Positions 15,242-23,965 of a stretch of 31,291 nucleotides of DNA are shown piece after piece. Under the pieces are notes generated by a model, which was given only the letters and a program-made list of their open reading frames with translations, was not told the origin of the DNA and did no database searches. Numbering within the stretch: the first letter of the stretch is position 1; each line of letters opens with the position of its first letter. The position numbers and the translations under genes are program-made. The stretch comes from JBHIDJ01 sp046760105 (lineage in GTDB: Bacteria; Pseudomonadota; Gammaproteobacteria; Acidiferrobacterales; SPGG2): positions 1-31,291 of the forward strand of contig JBHIDJ010000023.1 of assembly GCA_046760105.1 (NCBI GenBank). The letters run 5' to 3'.

Positions 15242-17557
15242 ATGCGCCTAAAGAGTGCCATCGCTGTGTGGATTGCTTTCGCAGCTCCGGCATCGCTGTC
15301 AGCCGTCGCTAACGAGAAAGGTTGTCTGTCGTGCCACGAAGGCATCGAGCGATTCTCGGATGGCGGCATGCAAACGGCGATCGAGGCGATGGCACGTCCT
15401 GTTCGTGACCCCGGAGGCTGTGTCATCTGTCACGGTGGCACGCCAAGCGCGACCACCAAGGAAGCCGCCCACTCTGGGGCACCGAAAGGGTTGACTGCCA
15501 GGGGCGGTGCGGACGCCTTCTATCCAGATCCGGGTAGCATATGGATTGCCGATAAGACCTGCGGTTTGTGCCACCAAGGATATCCCAGGCGCTTGATCAA
15601 AGCGCTCATGGGGACGGAAGCCGGCAAGTTGCAAGGCAACTTTTGGGTTTGGGGTTTGCAAGACAAGCACAAGTTCAAGGCGCATTGGGGAAACTACAAC
15701 GTCAAGGACGAGGATGGGCTGACGCCAGCCGTGGGCACGGAAGCTTACAAGACCTACATGACCGCCTTCGCCAAGACCCACCCTGATCAGATAGTCGCAC
15801 GACTGAGTCAGGTTCCCGAGGTTGATGTAAACAGGATCTCCAAGGATCCCAACCTAGCCGGCATGACATACTCACGGCAGCAGTGTCAACGCTGTCACGT
15901 GGGTGTGACGGGGTCTCAGCGGCGTGGTGACTTCCGCGGCGCCGGTTGTTCCTCCTGCCACGTGCCTTACAGCGTGGAAGGTCTGTACGAAGGTGGCGAT
16001 CCGACGGTCAACAAGAAGGAACCGGGGCACCCCTTAATGCACCGCATGCAGGCGACGCGGAAATCCAAGATAACCGTAAATGACGTGACCTACTCGGGTA
16101 TGCCCTCGCACACCTGCAGGACCTGTCATAACCGGGGTAAGCGCATCGGGCCAAGTTACATGGGGATGATGGAATCGGGGTATGGCAGTCCGTTCGACAA
16201 GAAGGGGGGGCAGCAACCGAGAATGCATGGGCGGAACGGCTATCTCTTCATCGAGGATGATCTGCATCATCAGGTTCAGAGCCGGCCCGAGAACCCCGAG
16301 GGTGGCCTGTTGTGCCAGGACTGTCACACATCCATCGACATGCACGGTGACGGCAACATCTTCGGGACGACACTGGCACAGGTAGAAGTGGAGTGCTCTG
16401 ACTGCCACGGGACCGCAGATAAGTATCCGTGGGAGCTGCCGATTGGATACGGTGAGGAATTCCAAAAGCCCATCGATCAAAAGCCGCGCGGTCTTGCTAA
16501 GGAACTGCCGCGGTTCATGACCCTGGCCACCGTGTACGAGCCGAGGGACGGCTACCTGCTGACCGCCAGAGGCAACCCGTTTGGCAACGTCGTCAAAAAC
16601 GGCGACAAAGTGATTGTTCACTCCGCAACCGGGCTAGACTTCGAGGTGCCGATTCTGAGGCAGATCAGATTGAAGGACTCCTGGCAGGACAAGCGTGCCA
16701 AGGTCGCCAAGGTCAGCGTCGCGCAGCATACGGACAGCTTGGAGTGCTACGCGTGCCACGCCAACTGGGCACCGCAGTGTTACGGCTGTCATGTAACGGT
16801 AAACTATTCGGAAGGCAAGACGGACGTGGACTGGATTGAGAATGTCAACGCCCGCCAACGCAATGGGCTGACGCCGGACGCTCAGTTGGGCACCAATGGC
16901 TTGACCAGTCCCGGCAAGGTCTCGGAAACCCGTTCCTATCTGCGCTGGGAGACGCCCATCCTCGGTATCAATGGCGAAGGCCGGGTGAGCCCCATGATGC
17001 CTGGCTGTCAGGTGATCACCACGGTGATCGACAAAGACGGTAATACGGTTTCGCACAACGTGATGTGGCCGACACCGGAAGGCCCGGGCATCGATCATAC
17101 AGCGGTGCAGCCACATACGGCGGGCCGGCGGTCGCGAAGTTGTGAGAGCTGCCACGCTGATCCAAAAACACTTGGCTATGGGATCGATGACGGTCACTTC
17201 ATGCGTGGTTACGATAAAGGCTTCACCTTCGATCTGCAAACGCCGCAGGGCAAAGATATTCCCGCTTCGGCAAACCTCCAATCCCAGCCGATACAGGGAC
17301 TAGAGTGGGATCTCTCCCAAATCGTGACGCGCGACGGCAAGCAGTTAGTCAGTGTGGGTTCTCACTGGCCTTTAACAGGACCGCTACCCAACGACATGCG
17401 CAAAAAGATGGAGCGCACAGGGTTATGCATGGGCTGCCATACCGAGATGTCAAACGAGGCGATCTGGGGCAAGGTGTCTAAGTCTGGATTTCTTGACAAC
17501 GAAGCGCATCAAAAGCTCATGAACGAATCGGTGCGCGCACTGAGCCGCTCGAAGTAA
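15242..17557 (+). CDS. Periplasmic dodecaheme c-type cytochrome of unassigned family
   Basis: 771 residues. A Sec signal (MRLKSAIAVW, hydrophobic core) ends at about AVA-NEK (residues 21-26). Twelve CXXCH sites start at Cys28, 60, 107, 215, 236, 292, 358, 385, 502, 513, 634 and 729. Hemes 1-8 fall in the first 390 residues. A heme-free stretch (390-500) with a beta-like segment follows, and then four hemes. Notable strings are CQDCHTSIDMHGDG (358-371) and many extra His residues that could be distal ligands. The spacing does not match hydroxylamine oxidoreductase, octaheme tetrathionate reductase, NrfA or the MtrA/MtrC families as I know them. Strong ribosome site AGGAGGAG. With the divergent NapC-type cytochrome it most likely forms a quinol-linked periplasmic electron-transfer or terminal-reductase system. 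The acceptor is unknown. No membrane anchor or lipobox, so it is soluble. Confidence 0.92.
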   Translation: MRLKSAIAVWIAFAAPASLSAVANEKGCLSCHEGIERFSDGGMQTAIEAMARPVRDPGGCVICHGGTPSATTKEAAHSGAPKGLTARGGADAFYPDPGSIWIADKTCGLCHQGYPRRLIKALMGTEAGKLQGNFWVWGLQDKHKFKAHWGNYNVKDEDGLTPAVGTEAYKTYMTAFAKTHPDQIVARLSQVPEVDVNRISKDPNLAGMTYSRQQCQRCHVGVTGSQRRGDFRGAGCSSCHVPYSVEGLYEGGDPTVNKKEPGHPLMHRMQATRKSKITVNDVTYSGMPSHTCRTCHNRGKRIGPSYMGMMESGYGSPFDKKGGQQPRMHGRNGYLFIEDDLHHQVQSRPENPEGGLLCQDCHTSIDMHGDGNIFGTTLAQVEVECSDCHGTADKYPWELPIGYGEEFQKPIDQKPRGLAKELPRFMTLATVYEPRDGYLLTARGNPFGNVVKNGDKVIVHSATGLDFEVPILRQIRLKDSWQDKRAKVAKVSVAQHTDSLECYACHANWAPQCYGCHVTVNYSEGKTDVDWIENVNARQRNGLTPDAQLGTNGLTSPGKVSETRSYLRWETPILGINGEGRVSPMMPGCQVITTVIDKDGNTVSHNVMWPTPEGPGIDHTAVQPHTAGRRSRSCESCHADPKTLGYGIDDGHFMRGYDKGFTFDLQTPQGKDIPASANLQSQPIQGLEWDLSQIVTRDGKQLVSVGSHWPLTGPLPNDMRKKMERTGLCMGCHTEMSNEAIWGKVSKSGFLDNEAHQKLMNESVRALSRSK

Positions 17558-17639
17558 ATCTGCTTCCCGTGCTTGCGTGCACTGATCCCGATTTACGTGA
17601 TTAAGCGGGTTCGATTAAACGAAAACGAGGAACATGACA

Positions 17640-18020
17640 ATGCGGCTCATCGGCTGTCGACTCATCATCGTGGTGCTAGCAAGCTTAATCTTCCCGGCCA
17701 TACCGGCGAGTGCTGCCGTGGATCTTGGCAACTATACGGTAGCCCAACTACTTCAACCCTGTGAGGAGGGCGATAGTGACGCCCGCTGGGGTGCCACCAA
17801 GGAAACAGAGTGCGAGCAGTACATAAACGGGTTTACAGGCGCCTATCTGTTGCTTACCAACGGCGGCAAGAATCAGAATGTTTGCCTACCACCGGTAGGG
17901 AATAGGCCTGACGAGGTGCGCTGGGCCTTTACCAAGTGGGCATATGAAAAGTTCGACAGAAGAAATATGTCCGCAGCCGAAGGCTTGATGGAAGCCCTCA
18001 AGGCCGCATTTCCCTGTTAG
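17640..18020 (+). CDS. Small exported protein, Rap1a/Tai-like
   Basis: 126 residues from the ATG at 17640, which has GAGG nine bases before it; another ATG two codons upstream (17634) is too close to that site. A signal peptide ends near ASA-AVD. The mature part shows the pattern of the Rap1a/Tai family: LLQPCEEG, then CEQYINGFTGAYL, VCLPP and a C-terminal AALKAAFPC-like ending (MEALKAAFPC), with four Cys that could form two disulfides. That fold is best known from immunity proteins against type VI peptidoglycan amidases, but many members stand outside such systems, and no effector is seen here. It lies 82 bp after the dodecaheme gene on the same strand, so a role in the multiheme system or in the cell envelope is equally possible. 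Confidence 0.7.
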   Translation: MRLIGCRLIIVVLASLIFPAIPASAAVDLGNYTVAQLLQPCEEGDSDARWGATKETECEQYINGFTGAYLLLTNGGKNQNVCLPPVGNRPDEVRWAFTKWAYEKFDRRNMSAAEGLMEALKAAFPC

Positions 18021-18055
18021 TTAGTAGGTTTTTCTGCCAGATAACTCTCGTGAGC

Positions 18056-18069
18056 AACCGCCGGCGGTT
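18056..18069. terminator. Short palindrome after the multiheme operon
   Basis: AACCGCCGGCGGTT is a perfect 14-bp palindrome 36 bp after the Rap1a-like stop, in the gap to the convergent menD fragment. No T run follows, so it is only a weak terminator candidate. Confidence 0.25.
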
Positions 18070-18209
18070 CGTTGATTATAGTGCGCTTTCCAGGTTGCAG
18101 TGCAAAGGCAGTGAGTGTCCTCTCATATCAACGTCGGTCACAGCAACCTAAAGCCAACATCGTAGTACGGCGCAGAGCGGCTCGTAGCGCCAGCCGGCCG
18201 TGAGACAAC

Positions 18210-18878
18210 CTAGCTTTCGGTAACCCGCCGCCAGTATGCCCGGTGGCGCTTTACGCTGTCCTCACGGTCCACGACCACCTCGATCAAACCCACGCCAGCG
18301 CCTTCGAGCGATTCGACCAGTGCCGTGTCAAACGCGCGCCCGTCGTGCACACGCCAATGCCGCAAACCATAAAGTTTCGCCACCTGCGCAAAGTCGAGCC
18401 CGCTTGGGGTGAGCCAGTAGCGCTCGAAGTCCGGTAGTGTCGATTGTGGTAAGTAACCAAAAATCGCGCCGCCGCCGTTATTGAATACAACCAAGGTCGC
18501 ACTGAGATCTTTCGCCGCAATCAGCCCGTTCATGTCGTGATAAAGCGCCAGATCACCGAGCAACCCGATCACTGGGGCCGGGCTCGCCGCCGCCACCCCC
18601 AGCACCGTCGACATATTGCCGTCAATACCGCTCGCGCCACGATTACCCAGCAGGGTGAACGCCTGCCCTCCCCCGCTAAAGAAGCTGTCTAGGTCACGAA
18701 TAACCATGGAATTGCCGCCGAAAATAGCGCTGCCCGTCGGCGCGCGCCTAGCCACGCCCTCCAGTACAGCGGCCTCCAAGGGCAACTCGTCCCTATACTT
18801 ATTAAGAGTGTTTTGGGCGCGCCGTTCTTCCTCCCGAAATGCGACTGCCCAGTCGGGCGATTCTAGTGCGACCTCGGG
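18210..18878 (-). pseudogene. menD: menD remnant: C-terminal thiamine-diphosphate domain only
   Basis: The frame is open from 18878 to TGA 18210 and reads about 222 residues. Homology to MenD (SEPHCHC synthase, menaquinone pathway) is clear: FGGNSMVIRDLDSFF, NRGASGIDGNMSTVLG and the diphosphate motif GDLALYHDMNGL followed by VVFNNGGGAIFGYLPQS. Full MenD has about 550 residues; the first 330 or so, including the N-terminal domain that completes the active site, are missing. Recognisable sequence begins at about SPDWAVAFREEERR, right after an in-frame TAG (18879-18881), and no ATG with a ribosome site is present; the first start candidates are TTG codons near 18785. No other men gene is in the window. 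It is most simply a 5'-deleted relic, created by the junction with the AsmA gene. Confidence 0.85.
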
Positions 18879-18920
18879 CTAGTTGCCGCTAAACTTGTCG
18901 AACGGATTAGGTGGCTTGGC

Positions 18921-21900
18921 CTATTTTTTCTCTTTCTTCGGTTTTCCCGTCGCCGGATCCAGGCTAGCAATCGCCTCCACACAGGGGTTCTCCACGCCGG
19001 TCCCGGGTTTGATCCACAAGAGGGGGACAAAAAGCTGCAGCGTGAGCCGCCTCCTCTTCTTGGCTTTGTTGACCTCGGGCTTCATCATCGACCCTTTGAC
19101 CTCGACGGGGATCGCGAAACTCATAAATCTCGGCGACTTCGGTCTCGGTCTGAACACCATCTTCAGTTTATCCGTGGCAAGATCGATCGTGCCGCTACCG
19201 CCAATCGTGTAACGGGGCATATCGATCAAGATATGCTCACCGCGAGCCACACCGCCGATGATCTCGAACGGCCAGATCATGCAGTTGAGCTGGGTGTTGT
19301 CCTTACTTGAGGTGGCAGCCGTCATAATCATTCCTGTCAGACTCGCGAGTCGTAGCGGATCGGCCCCGGAGAGATTTGCCGGTCCACTTATGAACACAAC
19401 TTTGCCATTGGCGCTCCCCAGCAGACTGTGCAAGGTCGCGCCCTTGCCGACGAGCTTGATGTCGACATCGGCGCTCTTCGCCTCCAAGACTCTTTTTATT
19501 CCCAACTCATGGAGTAACGTCCCGTAATCGAGATGCTCCACCTTTAGTAGGAAGGCGGCAGTCGGCGTCTCTTTTCTTGCATCGAGTTGCAAGTCTGTCG
19601 AGATCTCCCCGCCTGATAATCTGGCTCTAAACGGCGATATCACCAGCCGGCCGTCGTTCAGAAACAGCTTGAACTTTACGTCACCGAGATGGGTTTGTGC
19701 GCCAAGCACTTCGGTCGCCCGCAGATCCAAATCCAGATCGATGCTGCGCAACGTATCGACCGGAATCGAAAACTCGGGCAAGACGAGATCTCTCTTTTCG
19801 TCGGCGCTCCCGTATTCGCGCATTAGGCCCTCGATAAGCCTTTCGAGATGAAGTGGGTCAAACTCAAACTTTGCCGTGATTTCCGGCCGCGACCCAGCCG
19901 TGGACCATGCCAGCTTGCCCTCAAGGTGACTCTGACCTATCTGGGCATCAAGCTCGGAGAGGCGGAACGCTTTGTTTTTCTTCTCAAGCTGGCCACTTAT
20001 GGCATAGGGGCCATAGGGCGGCAGCTGAGTCTTGAGCAGCGGGTCCAGCTCGTCCACCCGCTCGCCTTTCAACGTGAGTGCGAGCCTGAAATTCTCCGTA
20101 TCAATCGGCCACGGTACATCGCCCTTCAGAACTAACGAGGTATTGTCAGCGCGTGCCGACAAGGTCAATGGCCAGGACTTGCGGTCTTCTATTAGACGCG
20201 TGAGCGATTCTCCACGTAGTACCAGATTGATCGGAACGTCGCGATAGACGGCGTCGGCCGCGATCTGCATCGCGCCACCGTGCCTGGCCATCGCTTCAAT
20301 ACTGGCGATGTGTAACGCAACAGGCTCCTCTGCACCATGGCGTCGAAAGGTCAGGTCAACGCCCGACGCAAACGCATTGATATCACCTTGCGTTAGTAAT
20401 ACCCTCAAGTTTTCGCCCGCCCCTTTGAATGCGACGTTCAAGCCCTCTGCCTTACTCATAAAACCGTCTATCTCGGTAAACACCCGCAGCGCCTTAGCGA
20501 CGTCAATGTCACGGCTCGAAAGCTCAAGTGTCACCGACGGCACCTTCTTGCGCGCATCGACGCCGATACGGCCTTGAATCGAGAGACCGGCTAGCGCCAC
20601 CTGTATCGGCTCCAAAGTGAGATTGCCGTTATCGAGCCGTACGCGCGCCGTCAGATCGCGGATCTCTATAGGACCGCCGGTAACGCGCCCGAAACTGAGA
20701 TCCAGATCCGCATCGATGCGACGCAGATCGGCGGCCGGAAGAGTGATGTCGAGGGGATCGGTCTTATCACCCTTAGGAGGTTCCTTCTTTAGGGTTGCCA
20801 GTGGCTTCAGGTCGAAAAGAGTTGATCTTAGCTCTGCGCCTACGCGTAGTCTCGACTGGCCGAGCTGAACGGCAACCGTACCCGCGATATCGCTCTCAGG
20901 ACTTTGGGCCTTTAAATCCCTAACGGTATAACCGTCGACACTCTCGACTATCCGTGCCGAGAGCTTGTAGGACTGCAATGGCGGTAGCTTTGTACCAACC
21001 AGCAGCCCCAGCAAGGAAAGTTGCGCGCCATCGACGTTGACTTTCAGGTCCACGCCCTTACCCTCGAGTGGTTGGGCAATGATTCCCTCGACCTTAACGT
21101 TCGTATCGGCAGCACGTGCGGATACGGTGACCGGCCATCGCTTGTTATCCAACAGCTTCGCGAGCGTGCCGCCACGAAAGGACACCGAGATGCGCTGCTT
21201 ACGATAGAGACCATCGGCGCTCAAGCTGATCGGCTTGTCTTCCGGTAGTGCGACGGCTGCCCTGGTGATATCGACGCGCTCCGGTACCCCCCGGTCACCG
21301 ATGTGTCCCTCGAGATCCGTTAACAGGTAGCCCTTGTCCTGTTCGCGTACGCGGCCCGATAGCCGGTAGGATCCAAGCGCCGGTAACGTCGTACCCGCGA
21401 TCGCTTCAAGTTCCCTAAATTGCTTGCCGCGCACATCGACTTGAAGATCCAAGCCCCGGCCGGTCGTCGGTTCCGCAATCATCCCTTCGACGTCTAACTC
21501 CGCCCCGTCAACCTTGGCGGACACTTTAAGCGGCCACGGCTTCGTCGGTTGGACGAGTTCCTTGAGCGCGCCGCCTTCGCCAGTCACTGTGAAAGGGCTA
21601 TCTCGATAGCGTCCGCTTACCTCCAGCTCGATTGGGTCCGTCGCAGACAGCGCAACCTTGCCGCTGTCCACCGATAGATTGATCGGGGCATCCTTGTCTC
21701 CCAAATGACCGGTCAACCCTGTGATACGGTAGCGCTCATCCGCCTCGATCACGCGCGCCGTAACCGCATAAGACCCGAGCGCCGGCAGGTCAACGGGCAA
21801 TAACGCGGATAGGTCGGCAAACTTCTCGCCTTTGATGGCGATACGAACATCGAAACCCTTCCCGTCGATGGGCCGGGTGACTAACCCATCGACGTCGACG

Positions 21901-22586
21901 ATCGCCCCGCCTACCCGTGCTGCGATTGCCACCGGCCAGGGCCTGGTGGCTATGAAGAACTGAGCGGGTGTGCCACCATTGAGTGACAGCGAAAACGGTG
22001 TGTCGCGATACCAGCCTGTCGCTTCGATCTTGACAGGCTCATCACGCGCGAACGTAACATTGGCTTCGGAGATCGCGACCGCCTCACGTTTATCGGAACC
22101 AGCGAGGTAAGTGATGACGAGTTGCTCGAGTCTCAGCGACTTTATCTTGACGTCAGGGAGCGCTCCTGGAATCTTCGGTTTCTTCTTTTTTCTCTCAAGA
22201 AACGTCCAGTTTTTTGACCCGTCCGGATTCACTTCGAGCTGTAAATCGAGCCCTTCCAAGTCCACATCTAGCAGCTCCACCCGATCTTGGAGAAGCGGCA
22301 GCAGTGCGACCTGTACGCCAATACGGTTAGCGCGCAGAAGATAATCCCGTGATGCCCACGGTGGATTGGCAATGCGCACATCCTCAACCACGATCTTTGG
22401 GCGCAGCGACGGTGACAGCGACATCTCGCCCGCAAACGTCACCTGCCGTCCGAGCGTTGTGGAGATTGCCGATTGTAACGGCCCGCGATAGACCGCGACG
22501 TCGACCGACAACAAGATCACGATGAGCACGCCGACCACGCCGATGAGAACAACGGCAGACCAAGCTGCGAATTTAGCTACGCGCAC
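18921..22586 (-). CDS. AsmA-family inner-membrane/periplasmic protein with internal repeats
   Basis: 1221 residues from GTG 22586 with GAGGA seven bases upstream. One N-terminal membrane helix (about 10-30) is followed by the AsmA N-terminal block (YRGPLQSAISTTLGRQVTFAG, VEDVRIANPPWAS, LLDVDLEGLDL, GSKNWTFL). The middle consists of repeats beginning YRDxPF...WPxxxxA: Tyr193, Tyr327 and Tyr461 are exactly 134 residues apart, with a fourth copy at Tyr781. Two further related units (RRIDADLDLSFG at about 622 and RSIDLDLDLRA near 930) precede the AsmA C-terminal domain. AsmA-like proteins (AsmA, TamB, YhdP) are bridge-like envelope proteins linked to phospholipid transport and outer-membrane homeostasis. 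The length and repeats fit such a beta-groove bridge. It lies between two gene remnants and has no intact operon partner. Confidence 0.9.
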   Translation of the reverse strand: MRVAKFAAWSAVVLIGVVGVLIVILLSVDVAVYRGPLQSAISTTLGRQVTFAGEMSLSPSLRPKIVVEDVRIANPPWASRDYLLRANRIGVQVALLPLLQDRVELLDVDLEGLDLQLEVNPDGSKNWTFLERKKKKPKIPGALPDVKIKSLRLEQLVITYLAGSDKREAVAISEANVTFARDEPVKIEATGWYRDTPFSLSLNGGTPAQFFIATRPWPVAIAARVGGAIVDVDGLVTRPIDGKGFDVRIAIKGEKFADLSALLPVDLPALGSYAVTARVIEADERYRITGLTGHLGDKDAPINLSVDSGKVALSATDPIELEVSGRYRDSPFTVTGEGGALKELVQPTKPWPLKVSAKVDGAELDVEGMIAEPTTGRGLDLQVDVRGKQFRELEAIAGTTLPALGSYRLSGRVREQDKGYLLTDLEGHIGDRGVPERVDITRAAVALPEDKPISLSADGLYRKQRISVSFRGGTLAKLLDNKRWPVTVSARAADTNVKVEGIIAQPLEGKGVDLKVNVDGAQLSLLGLLVGTKLPPLQSYKLSARIVESVDGYTVRDLKAQSPESDIAGTVAVQLGQSRLRVGAELRSTLFDLKPLATLKKEPPKGDKTDPLDITLPAADLRRIDADLDLSFGRVTGGPIEIRDLTARVRLDNGNLTLEPIQVALAGLSIQGRIGVDARKKVPSVTLELSSRDIDVAKALRVFTEIDGFMSKAEGLNVAFKGAGENLRVLLTQGDINAFASGVDLTFRRHGAEEPVALHIASIEAMARHGGAMQIAADAVYRDVPINLVLRGESLTRLIEDRKSWPLTLSARADNTSLVLKGDVPWPIDTENFRLALTLKGERVDELDPLLKTQLPPYGPYAISGQLEKKNKAFRLSELDAQIGQSHLEGKLAWSTAGSRPEITAKFEFDPLHLERLIEGLMREYGSADEKRDLVLPEFSIPVDTLRSIDLDLDLRATEVLGAQTHLGDVKFKLFLNDGRLVISPFRARLSGGEISTDLQLDARKETPTAAFLLKVEHLDYGTLLHELGIKRVLEAKSADVDIKLVGKGATLHSLLGSANGKVVFISGPANLSGADPLRLASLTGMIMTAATSSKDNTQLNCMIWPFEIIGGVARGEHILIDMPRYTIGGSGTIDLATDKLKMVFRPRPKSPRFMSFAIPVEVKGSMMKPEVNKAKKRRRLTLQLFVPLLWIKPGTGVENPCVEAIASLDPATGKPKKEKK

Positions 22587-22773
22587 ATCTCCATCCTCGA
22601 GCAGCTTTTTTGCTCACGCGCAGGCTTGTCGCTAGCGCGCGACCACCTCAAAGTGCGTGCTTGCGTCCCGTGCGCTGAACAGCCAGGGGGACAACAATCA
22701 TGAAATATTACAAGACCTAGCGCAAGTACCGATAGGTGAACCGTTGACAGGCGCCAGAGAAGGAGCAGAGTAA

Positions 22774-23091
22774 GTGATGAGTACCTTCCGAGATCGCGTC
22801 CTGGCTGTGTTTCCAGCCGGCTCCAACGGCGAGCTCAATCTTCCTCCCGAGCTTGCGATGGTAATCACCAACGGGCGGGGCTGTGAGCTTTGGGACAGCG
22901 CTGGCCGGCGGTTTATGGATTTTTCAATCGGCTGGGGATCGGTGCTGGTCGGCCATGCGCATCCGCAGGTCGTCGAAGCGGTCGCGCGTAGTGGCGCCCT
23001 TCAAATCACTCATGGACACGTTCCTCTGATTTCATCCTCTAGCTTTGATCTCAAGTTGTCTCAAGAGCAAACCCAGCCGTACGTATGTTAA
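22774..23091 (+). pseudogene. Class III aminotransferase remnant (GSA-aminomutase-like N-terminus)
   Basis: The first 75 or so residues match the start of class III PLP aminotransferases such as glutamate-1-semialdehyde aminomutase: VFPAGSN, then GRGCELWDSAGRRFMDF, GWGSVLVGHAHPQVVEAV. Homology stops abruptly near 23005, and about 28 unrelated residues follow to a TAA. The PLP-binding Lys and more than 300 residues of the family are missing. An AAGGAG ribosome site precedes the start, with an in-frame GTG at 22771 as an alternative. The tail overlaps the 3' end of the reductase gene on the opposite strand. It is the stub of a gene deleted on its 3' side. Confidence 0.8.
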
Positions 23092-23965
23092 CCTGTGGTA
23101 CTGGCAACGTTGCGAGCTCGCGCTCTATAAGCTCGACGAAGCGTGGGGCGCCGCAAACATAAACATGCGAAGGGGCTCCAAGTCGTTGGATCGCATCGGC
23201 CAGTAGTTTCCGATCAACCCGCTTCCCATAGCTGCCCCACCCTGCTGGTGGCCTTCGCGTAAACGTGTACAGTACGATCAAACGTGGGTCATTCAGCGCG
23301 CGCCGGTCGAGCTCATCGCGATAGATGACCTCATCAAGAGAGCGTGTGGAGTAGAGCAAAAGCGCGGGTATATCCGGATCGGCATTCGCCCGGTGGCGTA
23401 ACATTGACATCAAGGGAACGATGCCGGAGCCGCCGGCGATGAGCAGGAGTGGGCCACCCAGGGCAGCCGTCCATGTGAAATCGCCACCCAGTGGACCTCG
23501 CAGTTCGAGTTTGTCTCCGGGCCGGATGACCTCGTGAAAGTAGGCGGACACGTGGTCGTTACCCGTCAGCTGAACGGTAAGCTCGACTACCCCGTCCCAC
23601 TCTGGTGCAGAGGCTATCGAGTAACTGCCTGTTACGTGGCTGCCGTCGGACGCGGGCACGCGCACATCGACATGTTGCCCCGGCTTGAACGCTGTCCACT
23701 GCGTCAACCGCAGGGTAAAGCTCTTGACGCGCTCGGTCTCAGGCAGAATCCGCTCGATGGTCCCTTGCTGCCAGGAGTTGTTAACCATGTCCGCAGGGCT
23801 CGTGTCATCCGCTATCATGCATTCGCCGGTGTGCCCGCGACGACGTGGTTCGCTGCTGTCCGTTGCTGTCAGGACGCGACTCGACATGTGAGAAACGAGC
23901 GATACAGGCCGGCTTGAATCGCTGCCCGATGCGAGCGGTCGTGCGGTGAACCGGTACGATTTCAT
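23051..23965 (-). CDS. Ferredoxin-NAD(P)+ reductase-like flavoprotein
   Basis: 304 residues if started at ATG 23965, which overlaps the aldolase stop (ATGA) and has AAGAGG just upstream. ATG 23818 gives 255 residues and begins just before the conserved part, so the first 49 residues are doubtful. The FAD-binding barrel (about 68-165) has KPGQHVDVRVP, GSYSIASAP and RPGDKLELRGPLGG. The NAD(P) domain (about 170-300) has LLIAGGSGIVPLMSMLRH and VYVCGAPRFVE, then the terminal VNIRTAGF. The family signature RxYS is GSYS here: the Arg that normally contacts FAD phosphate is Gly. No 2Fe-2S domain is attached, so it should use a separate ferredoxin or act as a stand-alone diaphorase. Coupling to the aldolase gene suggests co-expression but no shared pathway is evident. 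Confidence 0.85.
   Translation of the reverse strand: MKSYRFTARPLASGSDSSRPVSLVSHMSSRVLTATDSSEPRRRGHTGECMIADDTSPADMVNNSWQQGTIERILPETERVKSFTLRLTQWTAFKPGQHVDVRVPASDGSHVTGSYSIASAPEWDGVVELTVQLTGNDHVSAYFHEVIRPGDKLELRGPLGGDFTWTAALGGPLLLIAGGSGIVPLMSMLRHRANADPDIPALLLYSTRSLDEVIYRDELDRRALNDPRLIVLYTFTRRPPAGWGSYGKRVDRKLLADAIQRLGAPSHVYVCGAPRFVELIERELATLPVPQVNIRTAGFALETT

Noticed and set aside
16034..17281. Long minus-strand ORFs opposite the dodecaheme gene
   Set aside because: They are antisense shadows of a gene with twelve heme motifs, have no family resemblance and no ribosome sites.
17640..18020. Type VI secretion immunity gene (Rap1a/Tai) as evidence of a toxin-immunity pair
   Set aside because: No effector amidase or secretion gene is nearby, and the gene follows the cytochrome operon, so the family resemblance alone does not support that role.
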